DNA from: Mayamaea pseudoterrestris
Taxonomy: Eukaryota > Bacillariophyta > Bacillariophyceae > Sellaphorales > Sellaphoraceae
DNA length: 64,000 bases
Assembly: GCA_027923505.1 (NCBI GenBank)
Contig: BROI01000013.1
Coordinates: 186,001-250,000, forward strand
Direction: 5' to 3'
A program made the position numbers and the translations under genes. The notes below the pieces were generated by a model. That model saw only the letters and a list, made by a program, of their open reading frames with translations, was not told where the DNA came from and did no database searches. Position 1 is the first letter of the stretch; each line of letters begins with the position of its first letter. Shown piece after piece: positions 48,301-60,000 of the stretch.

Positions 48301-49690
48301 GCAGATGCCGTGACATTCAAACGCCCCTACAGCAGGCCCTGTAGGTGCCCAAATTACACCAGAATGGTGCCAACATCATTATTCAGGCTGCGCTACAAGA
48401 TGGTATGCTTGGCTGGTGTCTCAGGGGATGGCAATGTATTTGGTGACAACTTGTCACCAGTCTCAGCCCGCAGATGCCGTGACATTCAAACGCCCTACAG
48501 CAGGCCCAGTAGGTGCCTGAATTACACGAGAATGGTGGCAACATCATTATTCGGCTGCGCTACAAGATGGTAGGCTTGGCTGGTGTCTCAGGGGATGGCA
48601 ATGTATTTGGTGACAACTTGTCACCAGTCTCAGCCCACAGATGCCGTGACATTCAAACGCCCCTACAACAGGCCCTGTAGGTGCCCAAATTACACTAGAA
48701 TGGTTCCAACATCATTATTCAGGCTGCGCTACAAGATGGTATGCAGGCTTGGGTGTCTCAGGGGATGGCAATAGTATTTGGTGACAACTTGTCACCAGTC
48801 TCAGCCTGCAGATGCCGTGACATTCGCACCTACAGCAAGCCCGCTAGGTGCTCAAATTACACCAGAATGGTGCCAACATCATTATTCAGGCTGCGCTACA
48901 AGATGGTAAGCTTGGCTGGTGTCTCAGGGGATGGCAATGTATTTGGTGACAACTTGTCACCAGTCTCAGCCCGCAGATGCCATGACATTCAAACACCCCT
49001 ACAGCAGGCCCTGTATGCACCCAAATTACACCAGAATGGTGCCAACATCATTCTTCAGGCTGCGCTACAAGATGGTAGGCTTGGCTGGTGTCTCAGGGGA
49101 TGGCAATGTATTTGGTGACAACTTGTCACCAATCTCAGCCCGCAGATGCCGTGACATTCAAACGCCCATACATTAAGCCATGTATACACTCAAATCACAC
49201 CAGAATGGTGCTAACATCCCTATTTCAGATGCGCTACAAGATGGTATGCCTGGCTGGTGTCTCAGGGGATGGCAATGTATTTGGTGACAACTTGTCACCA
49301 GTCTCAGCCTGCAGATGCCGTGACATTCAAACGCCCCTACAGCAAGCCATGTATACACCCAAATTACACCAGAATGGTGCCAACATCCTTATTCAGGCTG
49401 CGCTACAAGATGGTATGCCTGGCTGGTGTCTCAGGGGATGGCAATGTATTTGGTGACAACTTGTCACCAGTCTCAGCTTGCAGGTGCCTTGACATTCAAA
49501 CACCCCTACAGCAAGCCCTGTAGCTGCCCAAATGACACCAGAATGGTGCCAACATCATTATCCAGGCCGCGCTACAAGATTGTATGCTTGGCTGGTGTCT
49601 CAGGGGATGGCAATGTATTTGGTGACAGCTTGTCCCAGTCAGCAGATGCCTGGCATGTCAAACGACCCCTACAGCAAGCCCTGTAGGTGT
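45335..49690 (+). repeat. 169-bp tandem satellite, block 1 (about 26 copies)
   Basis: The head-to-tail unit is 169 bp, for example successive ATGGCAATGTATTTGGTGAC segments near 47233, 47402 and then 49088, 49257, 49426. It is more diverged than the 181-bp array. Nearly every unit contains the perfect dyad GGTGACAACTTGTCACC, followed by AGTCTCAGCC...GCAGATGCCGTGACATTCAAACGCCCC. The first unit next to the LTR is irregular and longer. The rightmost units (from about 49,600) degrade and merge into the 172-bp family. Short frames here are by-products of the repeat. Confidence 0.95.
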
Positions 49691-50690
49691 AGAATACACC
49701 AGAATGGTGCCACATCCTCATTTATTCATGCATGCGCTACAAGATGGTAGACTCTGGCTGGTCTCAGGGGATGGCTATGTATTTGGTGAACTTGACCAGT
49801 TCAGAACAGATGCCATTCAACCCCTGCATTTTCCTGTAGGTGCCAAATTACACCAGAATGGTGCCAACTGCATCTTTAATCAGGCATGCGCTAGCAAGGA
49901 GACTCAGATTGAGCTGGTGGCTCATGGCTATGGCAATCGTATTTGGGGTATACAATTTGAATGGATTGCAGATCCTTCATCCTTTATGCATGCCTAGCAA
50001 CCGCAGAGACTCAGATTGAAGCTGGCTGGCTCATGGCTATGGCTATTGAGTGTGTTTGTATTTGAATAGCTGAAACCATTGCTGAACCCAACCCCGGTCA
50101 TTTTCCTGGAGGGTTTAAAAGTATACCATTGAATGGATTGCACATACTGCATCTTTAATCCATGCCTAGCAACCGCAGAGACTCAGATTGAAGCTGGCTG
50201 GCACATGGCTATGGCTATTGAGTGTGTTTATATTTGAGTAGCTGGACCCATGCCAAACCCAACCCCAGTCATTTTCCTGGAGGAGTTGTAGGTATAAATT
50301 TGAATTGATTGCTCCTCCTACATCCTTTATGCATGCCTAGCAACCGCAGAGACTCATATTGAAGCAGGCTGGCACACGGCTATGGCTATTGAGTGTGTTT
50401 GTATTTGAATAGCTGAAACCATTGCTGAACACAACCCCGGTCATTTTCCTGGAGGGTTTCAAGGTATACCATTGAATGGATTGCACATCCTACATCCACT
50501 ATGCATGCCTAGCAACCGCAGAGACTCAGATTGAAGCTGGCTGGCACATGGCTATGGCTATTGAGTGTGTTTATATTTGAGTAGCTGGACCCATGCCGAA
50601 CCCAACCCCGGTCATTTTCCTGGAGGAACTGTAGGTATAAATTTGAATGGATTGTGCACCTACATCATTATGCATGCTAGCAACACTCAG
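49691..50690 (+). repeat. 172-bp satellite patch 1 with hybrid edge units
   Basis: The landmark CCTAGCAACCGCAGAGACTC recurs at 49993, 50165, 50336 and 50508, a period of 171-172 bp. Units also share GCTATGGCTATTGAGTGTGT and GTCATTTTCCTGGAGG. The edges (49,690-49,990 and 50,640-50,760) contain units mixing this family's blocks with those of the 169-bp family. Confidence 0.88.
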
Positions 50691-52445
50691 ATGTAAAGCT
50701 GGCTGGTGTCTCATGGTATGGCAATTGATTTGGTGACTTGACTAGTCTCAAACCCATGCTGTGACATTCAAACGCCCCTACATCAGGCCCTGTAGGTGTT
50801 CAAATTACACCAGAATGGTGCCAACATCATTATGCAGGCTGCGCTACCAGATGGTAAGCTTGGCTGGTGTCTCTGGGGATGGCAATGTATTTGGTGACAA
50901 CTAGTCACCAGTCTCAGCCTGCAGATGCCGTGTCATTCAAACACCCCTACAGCAAGTCCTGTAGGTGCTCAAAATACACCAGAATGGTGTCAACATCATT
51001 ATTCAGGCTGCGCTACAAGATGGTAGGCTTGGCCGGTGCCTCAAGGGATGGCAATGTATTTGGTGACAACTTGTCACCAGTCTCAGCCCGCAGATGCCGT
51101 GACATTCAAACGCACCTACAGCAAGCCCTGTAGGTGCCCAAATTACACCAGAATGGTGCCAACATCATTATTCAGGACGCGCTACAAGATGGTTAGCTTA
51201 ACTGTTGTCTCAGGAAATGGCAATGTATTTGGTGACAACTTGTCACCAGTCTCAGCCCGCAGATGCCGTGACATTCAAACGCCCCTACAGCAAGCCCTGT
51301 AGGTGCCCAAATAACACCAGAATGGTGCCAACATCATTATTCAGGCTGCGCTACATGATGGTAGGGTTGGATGGTGTCTCAGGGGATGGCAATGTATTTG
51401 GTGACAACTTGTCACCAGTCTCAGCCTGCAGATGCCGTGACATTCAAACGCCCCTACAGCAGGCCATGTATACACCCAAATGACACCAGAATGGTGCCAA
51501 CTTCATTATTCAGGCTGAGCAACAAGATGATTTGCTTGGCTGGTGTCTCAGGGAATGGCAATGTATTTGGTGACAACTTGTCACCAGTCTCAGCCCGCTG
51601 ATGCCGTGACATTCAAACGCCCCTACATCAGGCCCTGTAGGTGCCCAAATTACACCAGAATGCTGCCAACATCATAGTTTGGGCCTGAGTTACAAAATGG
51701 TAGGCTTGGCTGGTGTTTCCGGGGATGGCAATGTATTTGGCGACAACTTGACACCAGTCTCAGCCTGCTGATGCCGTGACATTCAAACGCCCCTACATCA
51801 GGCCCTGTAGGTGCCCAAATTACACCAGAATGCTGCCAACATCATAATATGGGCCTGAGTTACAAAATGGTAGGCTTGGCTGGTGTCTCCAGGGATGGCA
51901 ATGTATTTGGTGGCAATTTGTAACCAGTCTCAGCCCGCTGATGCCGTGACATTCAAACGCCCCTACATCAGGCCCTGTAGGTGACCAAATTGCACCAGAA
52001 TGGTGCCAACATCATCATTTAGGCTGCGCTATAAGATGGTTGGCTTGGCTGGTGTCTCAAAGAATGGCAATGTATTTGGTGACAACTTGTCACCAGTCTC
52101 AGCCCACTGATGCCGCAACCTTCGAACGTCCCTACATCAGGCCCTGTAGGTGCCCAAATTACACCAGAATGGTGCCAACATCATTATTCAGGCTGCGCGA
52201 CAAGATGATTTGCTTGGCTGGTGTCTCAGGGGATGGCACTGTATTTGGTGACAACTTGTCACCAGTCTCATCCCACAGATGCTGTGACATTCAAATGCCC
52301 CTACATCAGGCCCTGTAGGTGCCCAAATAACACCAGAATGGTGCCAACATCATTAATCAGGCTGCGCTAAAAGATGGTAGGCTTGGCTGGTGTCTCCAGG
52401 GATGGAAATGTATTTGGTGACAACTTGTCACCAGTCTCAGCCCAC
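50691..52445 (+). repeat. 169-bp satellite, block 2 (about 10 copies)
   Basis: The 169-bp unit resumes with the GGTGACAACTTGTCACC dyad mostly intact. Units between 51,600 and 52,000 form a subfamily carrying TGGGCCTGAGTTACAAAATGG in place of the usual AGGCTGCGCTACAAGATGG, and a partly eroded dyad. The block ends abruptly at about 52,445, where the 172-bp family begins. Confidence 0.93.
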
Positions 52446-53515
52446 TGGGGGTATTGAGTGTGTTAGTATTTGAGTAGCTGAAACCCATGCTGAACCTATC
52501 CCCAGTCAATTTCCTGGAGGGTTTGTAGGTAAAAATTCGAATGGATTGCACAACCTACATTCTTTATCCATGCCTAGCAACCGCAGAGTCTCATATTGGA
52601 AGCTGGATCGCCCATGGCTACGGTATGGCTATTGATTGCGAGTGTGTTTGAGTAGCTGAAACCATTGCTGAACCCAACCCTGGTCATTTTACTGGAGGGT
52701 ATGAAGGTATACCATCGAATGGATTGCACATCCTGCATCTTAAATCCATGCCTAGCAACCGCAGAGACTCATATTGAAGCAGGCTGGCTCATGGCTATGG
52801 CTATTGAGTGGTTTGTATTTGAATAGCTGAAACCATTGATGAACCCAACCCCGGTCATTTTAATGGAGGGTTTGAAGGTATACCATTGAATGGATTGATC
52901 ATCCTGCATCTTCAGTCCATGCCTAGCAACCGCAGAGACTCATATTGAAGAAGGCTGGCTCATGGCTATTGCTATTGAGTGTGTTTGTATTTGAGTAGCT
53001 GAAACCATTGCTGAACCCAACCCCGGTCCTTTTCCTGGTGGGTTTGAAGGTATACCCATGAATAAATTGCACATCCTGCACCCTTTATGCATGCCTAGCA
53101 ACCGCAGAGACTCATATTGAAAGAGGCTGGCACATGGCTATGGCTATTGAGTGTGTTTATATTTGAGTAGCTGGACCCATGCCAAGCCCAACCCCAGTCA
53201 TTTTCCTGGAGGAGTTGTAGATATACCAATAAATGGATTGCGCATCCTGCATTCTTTTTTGCATGCCTAGCAACCGCAGAGACTCATATTGAAAGAGGCT
53301 GGCACACGGCTATGGCTATTGAGTGTGTTTGTATTTGAATAGCTGAAACCATTGCTGAACCCAACCCCGGTCATTTTCCTGGACGGTTTGAAGGTATATC
53401 ATTGAATGGATTGCACATCCTGCATCCTTTATGCATGCCTAGCAACCGCAGAGACTCAGATTGAAGCTGGCTGTGAGATGGCTATGGCTATTGAGTGTGT
53501 TTGAATAGCTGAAAC
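52446..53515 (+). repeat. 172-bp satellite patch 2 (about 6 copies)
   Basis: CCTAGCAACCGCAGAGACTC-type landmarks fall at 52573, 52751, 52922, 53094, 53266 and 53438, mostly 171-172 bp apart with one 178-bp step. The units match those at 49.9-50.6 kb, so one patch probably arose from the other or both from a once-larger array. Confidence 0.9.
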
Positions 53516-53700
53516 CCATGCCGTGACATTCAAACGCCCCTACAGCAGACCCTGTGGGTGCCCAAAATACACCAGAATGGTGCCAACATTATTATTCAGG
53601 CTGCGCTACAAGATGGTAGGCTTGGCTTGTGTCTTAGGGGATGGCAATTTGAATGGTGAGAACTTTTCGCCAGTCTCAGTGGGCAGCAGCCCTTGTTTAT
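53516..53700 (+). repeat. terminal 169-bp satellite copy, diverged
   Basis: One last unit of the 169-bp family joins the 172-bp patch at CCATGCCGTGACATTCAAAC. Its dyad is decayed (GGTGAGAACTTTTCGCC) and repeat identity fades by about 53,700. Decay at the array end matches the diverged copy at the left edge of the 181-bp array. Confidence 0.8.
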
Positions 53701-53760
53701 CAAAGCCTGTCCTTAGAGCCATGTGATGCCTTAGGCGCGAAACTAGCGGCGGATGTTTCG

Positions 53761-53789
53761 TTGTTTCATTGTACCGTGCAATGAAACAA
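53761..53789. repeat. hairpin-forming inverted repeat
   Basis: Eleven-base arms TTGTTTCATTG and CAATGAAACAA are perfect around a 7-base loop (TACCGTG). It lies just inside the left end of the candidate transposon. A related dyad, GTTGCACGGTGCAAC, sits at 53825-53839. Confidence 0.75.
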
Positions 53790-54462
53790 TGGTGCAATAA
53801 CCAATCAGCGGGCTTTCAATTTTCGTTGCACGGTGCAACCACGTCATCAAACCCCAACTTTAAGAGTCTACAGTAGCGGTTCGTCGCGCATGCAACTCAC
53901 GACGAAACCACCATGGTTGATCCCCCAGAAATCAGCGCATAGCTTGCCTATTTAGCCACCAAATTCCATTCTCTTCTGCAGATGGCTTCTTCATGAGTCA
54001 TAGGACTATATGGAAAAGAGCGACGTAATGAGAGTATTCCATTATTGCTGCAGCCTTCCCACAAAATGGTGCGCCTCGCCAGTCCTTCCTTTCCGCCTTG
54101 TCCATTGCTTGCCTCTATCAATACCAGTAGTTTAATGTCAATAAATAATAAAGCTACTACTATAGTAAAAGCTTGTTAACAATGTAAAGTCTTGTGCTTG
54201 TAGAAGCGTGGGTGCCGGAGGACTTGTCAATTGCAGATGAAGTCTCACTCGTTCCAACAGGACGGTCGACGAACCACGACGCGGAAGGATGCGGAATTCA
54301 ATGGCTCTAGAGGCAGAAATAGCCGCGGGATCATGCTAATTTTTGTTATGTGAGTCCTCTATATACTAACGATGAAGCATGCAAAGTTTGGCTGCGGGAC
54401 CAAGCTCCAAAGTGAAGATAGAGGCTCCAAACATCACCAAACATCACGGTGCAACGAGGGTA

Positions 54463-54547
54463 CGATGTTTCGTTGCTCCGGATGCACGGTGCAACGTGAG
54501 TTCCGGGTGATTTGTTGCACCATGCATCACCGTGCAACGAAACATCG
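54463..54547. repeat. 85-bp compound fold-back
   Basis: Outer arms CGATGTTTCGTTGC (54463-54476) and GCAACGAAACATCG (54534-54547) are perfect inverted repeats. Inside them, GATGCACGGTGCAAC and GTTGCACCATGCATC pair with one mismatch. Nearly the whole segment could fold into one long hairpin at the right end of the candidate transposon. Confidence 0.75.
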
Positions 54548-54688
54548 AAAAAAATCGCCGCTAATTCCGCCCCTTATACATAGAGTGCCTGTTTTCACAG
54601 TTGAGTGCAATAAGCTACAGTAAAGTTGTGATGGAATCTCTGTTACACTCCAAGCTAAACTTTACTTAATTTGTTCTACATTGTGATG

Positions 54689-55379
54689 CTACGCAACGGT
54701 ATCCACTGACGAGTCTGATCGCAAGCTTTCAACCCATTGGTTCATTTGCGTCTGAATGTTACCAGTCACTGGCCCATTTCTTGTGGAAACAACAGTCGCT
54801 GCAACCTGGCTCATATTACCGCCCAACGGCACGGCGTGAGTCGGAGCACTGGATGAAGCTTTTTTGAGAGCCATGGCAATAATAATGAGCATTGTAACAT
54901 TTTCAAGAAACTTGATTTGAATTTTATTTGTGTTGGATTGTCGCGTTCGCCCCAATGGTGGTTCCTGAAGATAGGATGATACGGGGTTTGCCAGCACCAA
55001 TTGGCAAAGGGCCGGGCTGTCCGTCACGCGAGCAATGCTCACAATGTCCTGGAAGGGAAACATATAGACTAATGATAATGGGTATGTGTGAAATGTGTTA
55101 GCCAGCATGTACCTCAATTTTCATACTCCAGAATATACGCATCAACTAGGACGCACCTGCTCCGTGGTTGAACTTGGAGCCATCTACAAACTTGATTCCC
55201 TCTGATGTCAATGCTGTATGCGACGGAAAATTACCCCGAATGTGGTAGGCTGTTCGCCCACACATCAAAAAACCAAAGAATGCCATTCCAAGCATGAAAA
55301 GGCAGTACACGAGTCCATTCCAAATGATGAGCGACAAAATGAATGGAACCGTCATGGCGAACCACATGATGGGATTCAT
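54689..55379 (-). CDS. predicted membrane protein, 2 exons, function unknown
   Basis: Exon 1 (55379-55157) and exon 2 (55068-54689) join across an 88-base intron (GTGCGT...CATTAG), giving 200 residues. The N-terminus has two hydrophobic segments in quick succession (MWFAMTVPFILSLIIWNGLV and YCLFMLGMAFFGFLMCG). The middle includes GIKFVDGSKFNHG and PFQDIVSIARVTDS, and a third hydrophobic segment (VTMLIIIAMALKK) precedes a Ser/Gln-rich tail. I do not recognise the family. The frame stays open upstream of the ATG to about 55,495, so the true first exon could be longer or lie further right, where retroelement B begins. The gene may therefore be the 3' part of a host gene interrupted by that element. 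The start is uncertain; the intron is plausible by eye only. Confidence 0.5.
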
Positions 55380-56612
55380 TCTACATCGATGCGCATCAAG
55401 GAGTTTGAACACGAGCTCAAGATTTACGATATGGCAGATGTCTTCATGATTTCTGGAGCATTTATCAAGCTCGACGACGATAGCTACATTGTGGATTTGT
55501 CAAATGGTCAGCCCAATACCTTTGACTTATTCTCGATGCATGCTTCAGTTTCTTTGGAACTAGTCAAGCAAGCCTGTTTGTCCGTCTGTTTATTCGAGCT
55601 CTGCTGGTGACTTGGACATTTGCTTCGACACTGGTGCAACTATTAGCGTCACGCCTACTCGCTCGGATTTCATTCACTATGAGCCCAATCGAGGTCAATT
55701 ACGCTTGAATGGTATCTCTGAATCTGCTAAAGTTTTGGGTGTTGGTACTGTTCGCTGGATCTTACGTGATGACAAGGGTCGTCCTCAAACTATTACGCGC
55801 TATCCGGATGGACGGGTACGCAAATTAAAGGCTCGATTTTGCGTTCGAGGCGACCAACAAATTGAGGGCGTTGATTTCTTTGAAACCTATGCACCAGTGG
55901 TAGCTTGGAGTACTGTACGACTACTGCTGATCTTGACTGTTGTCCTCGGACTAGCTACGAAACAAGTGGATTATACGTTGGCGTTTGTGCATGCCGATCT
56001 TAAAGAGGAAGTATATGTGGAGATGCCGAGGCTTTTCCAAGAAGATGGTTGCGTTTTGCGACTGAACAAGAGTGTATATGGATTACGAACGTCACCTTTG
56101 AATTTCTTCAACTGCCTGAAGGAGGGACTCGAAGCACGTGGATTTACGCAAGCAGCGTCGACTGATCCTTGTTTATTTATTTCTGAGGAAGTCATTTGTC
56201 TATGTTACGTGGATGATTGCCTTTTCTTCGCACGATCCGAAGATGCTATTGACCGTGTCATCGAATCATTACGGCAGAAGCAGCCAAAGTCGTTCTTAGT
56301 AAATGTTGAGGATGACGTCGCTGGATTCCTTGGAATTCACCTGAAGCATCTTGAGAACGGCGCAATTGAATTGACCCAGACTGGATTGATCGATCGCATA
56401 ATTAAAGTCATGAATTTAGATGATGCAAATCCATCTCGCACGCCTGCAGCGGAGAAGATTCTTGGGAAGGATTCAGAGGGAGCTCAATGTATTGAGTCAT
56501 GGTCGTATCCATCAGTTGTTGGAATGATGATGTATCTGGCCTCAAATTCACGCGCGGATATTGCATTACATTCATTGCTCCTGTCCCAAGGGACAAACGG
56601 ATCACCGTTCTT

Positions 56613-57007
56613 TGACAAGTCGCAGAGCGGCGAAGTCAAGAGCCCGAACCCTAATTAGCTTGTGTCGAGTCCGCAGCTGTCGTATGTGACATGTGACTGA
56701 AGAAAGTGCGCAACCGTCGTGTGGATGCGTTGTATGAATGGAACGACCAGTTACGACTGATGTAATGTGATTGAAAGAAACGGATTGATCGGATGATCTT
56801 CCGAGTGGTCGATGTAGCGATGTAGCGATAAGCTCACAATATAGAACTACTAGTTTGCGACGAGAGTGCAGTCGTATTCGTGTAGTGGCGAGCGCAAGAC
56901 TATTCGACGAGCCATCTCCATCAAGAGCTGTACAGACCGTGGCCAAGGACCCTGTATCGGAGCTTTTTGGAGGTAAGACGTTGACTGCGAAATCGTCAAC
57001 GGTGTTA
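56613..57007 (+). repeat. 5' LTR of element C
   Basis: A 395-bp direct repeat matching 62492-62886 at all but two bases. It begins TGACAAGTCGCAGAG and ends CAACGGTGTTA; the exact 3' end could shift by a base or so. Confidence 0.9.
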
Positions 57008-60000
57008 GATTAACATTTCAGTGCTTCGAGAGCAAGAACGAGCGAGGGAGCTATCGTGACACATTCGTCTGCAGCGAGTCCGATTCCTCTGATCAACCTC
57101 CAACATGGCGACGATTGATGTAACGACCTACAATCGTGCCGTCGGTAAAGTCTTCGACATTCCGTGGCTCGCAGCATCCGCAACTTGGGATCCAAACGAC
57201 CCTACCGCAGTGTGTTTCGAGCAAGAGGAACTCACGACTGCGGAGGCGATGGCCGAGCTGTCGGAACAAGACGTGACGAACATTAAGACCCAGCACCAGT
57301 GGTCGACGATACGAACAAGCCGATTGCGCAAGCTCATGAGTTGGATTCACGAGCAACGTCGGACGACTGCGCAATGGCAAGACCTGGAGAAAGACCACAT
57401 TACGAGCCGAGACCTCCCAGCAGCACCGGGGTAACCGACCGCAGGCAACCGCAGTTTCGGAGACTTCAGCGTTATCGGAGGCAACGACACCACGACGAAA
57501 AGACCCGACATCAAGCTGGATCTGAAGACCATGCTGGAGCTCAAGAACGATCGCAAGTTCTGCTCCTACTGGCGGGCCTTCAAGAACCGCATGCGAAGCG
57601 AGCGACTTGGCTACTTTTGGGACGACGAGTTCAAGGCACCAGCTGCACTCGAGCCCGAATTCGCCGAGTATCAGTATCAGTGTTCGAAGCTTTTAGCGGC
57701 GCTCGAGTATACCTGCAAGACACCGCAGAGCAAGCTCATTGTCCGCAAGCACATCGACAGCGCGAATGCCTCAGCGTGCATTGCAGAGTTGGAGGCGACA
57801 TTCCTCGACGGGATGGCGCGCAAGTTGGATCTACGTTCGGCCGAAGACGAATGGCGCAATTTCACTCTTGATGCGAGTTACGCCAAGTCTCTCGTCAATT
57901 GGCTTATCCAGTGGTCCAGCAAGGAAGAGAACTACAATGACTACGCCGAGGAAACCGACTTACAGCAAGCACGAACGTCAGATTTTGAGCGCGCGGTTTT
58001 CCGCCATGCGGATATGGCATCGGCGGTGAACATGGCGCTGATCGAAGAGTCCAAGACCGACAACCCGATGACGTACCACAGTTTGGAACACTCCTGAACG
58101 ACGTCGCACGTCAATCTGACAATCGTCGTGGCATCAAGGAGACCGAGAAGCGTCAGGCGAACCAATCTGAGCAGACCAAGAAAGAGAAGGAGAAAGACGA
58201 AGAAGGCAAGCGCGAACAATTCCCGTCACGCCAAGTAGCAGCAACAATCAGCAGTCCAATCAGGGGGCTCACTTGAGCACCGCGCCCGCGTCGGGAGATA
58301 CTTGTTTCGCCTTGCACCGAAGACACGTTCCCACGGCGTGAATGCGTTCCACCAAACACGTGGCGACTCCTTACCCGCGCACCAGAACATAAGTGTTTGA
58401 GCGCCGTGTCGTCGCGGCCAGTGCTGCAGGTGTTCGGCATCGAACACAGGCAGGCAGCACGCCGGCGGCGTACAACACCGCTTTGTCGCCCACTTCATCA
58501 GCGCCCGCGTGCGGCACGGCGGTGAACAACACTCCTCTCCAATTTTTTACGACCCCCACGCTGGCGAATATCCTCAGATCGCGTACAAGTCAGAGCATTG
58601 ACTTGGATAAGCATTCGCGTCGACTTTGATCGCGGCGCTGGCGGAGTATGGGAGCACGGCCGCATCTTACCGGGACAAGTTCCACAAATTGAGTCACTGG
58701 TGGTGTCTCTAAACTTCGGACCGTCTACCGTCACAGCAGTCGCCAAGCTTAAGAGCACCAAGGTTGGGTTGGCGAGTTCCATATTAGCATATTCTGGAAC
58801 CGGCAAGATTCTAGTATGCAGATGGAAGCCGGACTTCATGTCAGCGACAAGCATTACAACTTTGGTGGCAAGTTCGTCGAAACACCAGATGGATACAAGT
58901 TTATCTCGGAATGGAAAGTGGCATGGCGACCTTGCCATGTTTCCGTGTCGCGCGCTCACACCTCCTCGCGATACCCTGATCGAGCGAGTTTACTCGAAAC
59001 CGGGGCGACGACTATGACTCTTCATACGGCGCGACTTGTTTCCGAAGAGACTGGCGGCAAGACTTCACGCGCCCGCGTCAATCGCACCCTCGTCAGAACA
59101 ACGTGACTTATATGATCTCGACGACAATCAACCTGTTTACACCGAGAAGAGCTGAATGTTTGTGCGTCGTACAGAATACAATCGGGATCTTGTCTATCAG
59201 CCCTATAAGTCTATCCTGCCAAAGAAACCCGATATCGATGCATTGCTGCCGAACTTTGCATGGTACCCGGCACAAGATACTTTGCGCCATCCACGCTTCA
59301 ACACCCCCCCCGCGAATGCATCGAAACGATTCCTGAGCGTCTACGTCTTGATCTGGCCCATGACACCATGTTCTTGACGAACCTGCCGTGGATACCTTCA
59401 CGACATGCAGGTGCACATGCACTATTCTATGGTTGTCCATCAGATCTTGTCTGTTCCATGCGCGTGCGCAACGATTCGTGATTTCATCCGCGAGTTTGGA
59501 GCTCTGTTGGAAGTCTTCTCGGATTGCGAAAACGTGAGTGCCGATTTGAGAGTTCGCGTTCATGTTCGCCGTCGTCACATATCAGAATCAAAATCCAGCC
59601 GAGCGCATCATCGGGCACGTAAAAGAAAGTCATGAACGACTTATGGACCGAGCGGGCACTCCGGCATGCTTCTGGCTACGCGCTTTCTCTTCAGACCGAA
59701 TGTACCTCATTGTCCATCCCTTGGGCCATCCTCCCATCGTTTATCACTGGCGTCCCGACGAAAGTATTTGCATTTTCGTTGGTTTGAAATTGTCAACTAC
59801 TTTGTCAAGGATGTCGAGGGCCCCGAAGACCCGCCAGCGCGGCGACTGGCTTGGTCCCAACACGACGTGCGGAGACGACCTGACGTACTTCATCTGCGAT
59901 GCAGACACACGAGATCATACGCGATCGGCTTGCTTCCAAACGACCCAAAATTTTTGAACCTTCACGTACCGGCACCTGCTTCCCCCAGTCACGAAGAAGG

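Larger units (their letters stand above)
53734..54571. mobile_element. candidate non-autonomous DNA transposon with TIRs
   Basis: The left end GGCGCGAAACTAGCGGCG (53734-53751) is an imperfect inverted copy of the right end CGCCGCTAATTCCGCC (54556-54571). Inside these, GATGTTTCGTTG (53753-53764) and CAACGAAACATC (54536-54547) form a second inverted pair. The pentamer CCTTA lies immediately outside both ends (53729-53733 and 54572-54576), as expected of a 5-bp target duplication. No transposase frame exists in the 838 bp, so it would need a transposase in trans. The superfamily is not assigned. Confidence 0.55.

Noticed and set aside
16100-53700. Centromere call for the satellite region
   Set aside because: Unit sizes near a nucleosome repeat are suggestive, but known diatom centromeres are defined by AT-rich segments rather than satellites, and nothing in the sequence alone shows centromere function.
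45270-53726. Many 60-125-codon plus-strand frames in the 169-bp satellite
   Set aside because: They all encode the same repeat-derived peptide, end at each unit's stop and decay with the repeat.
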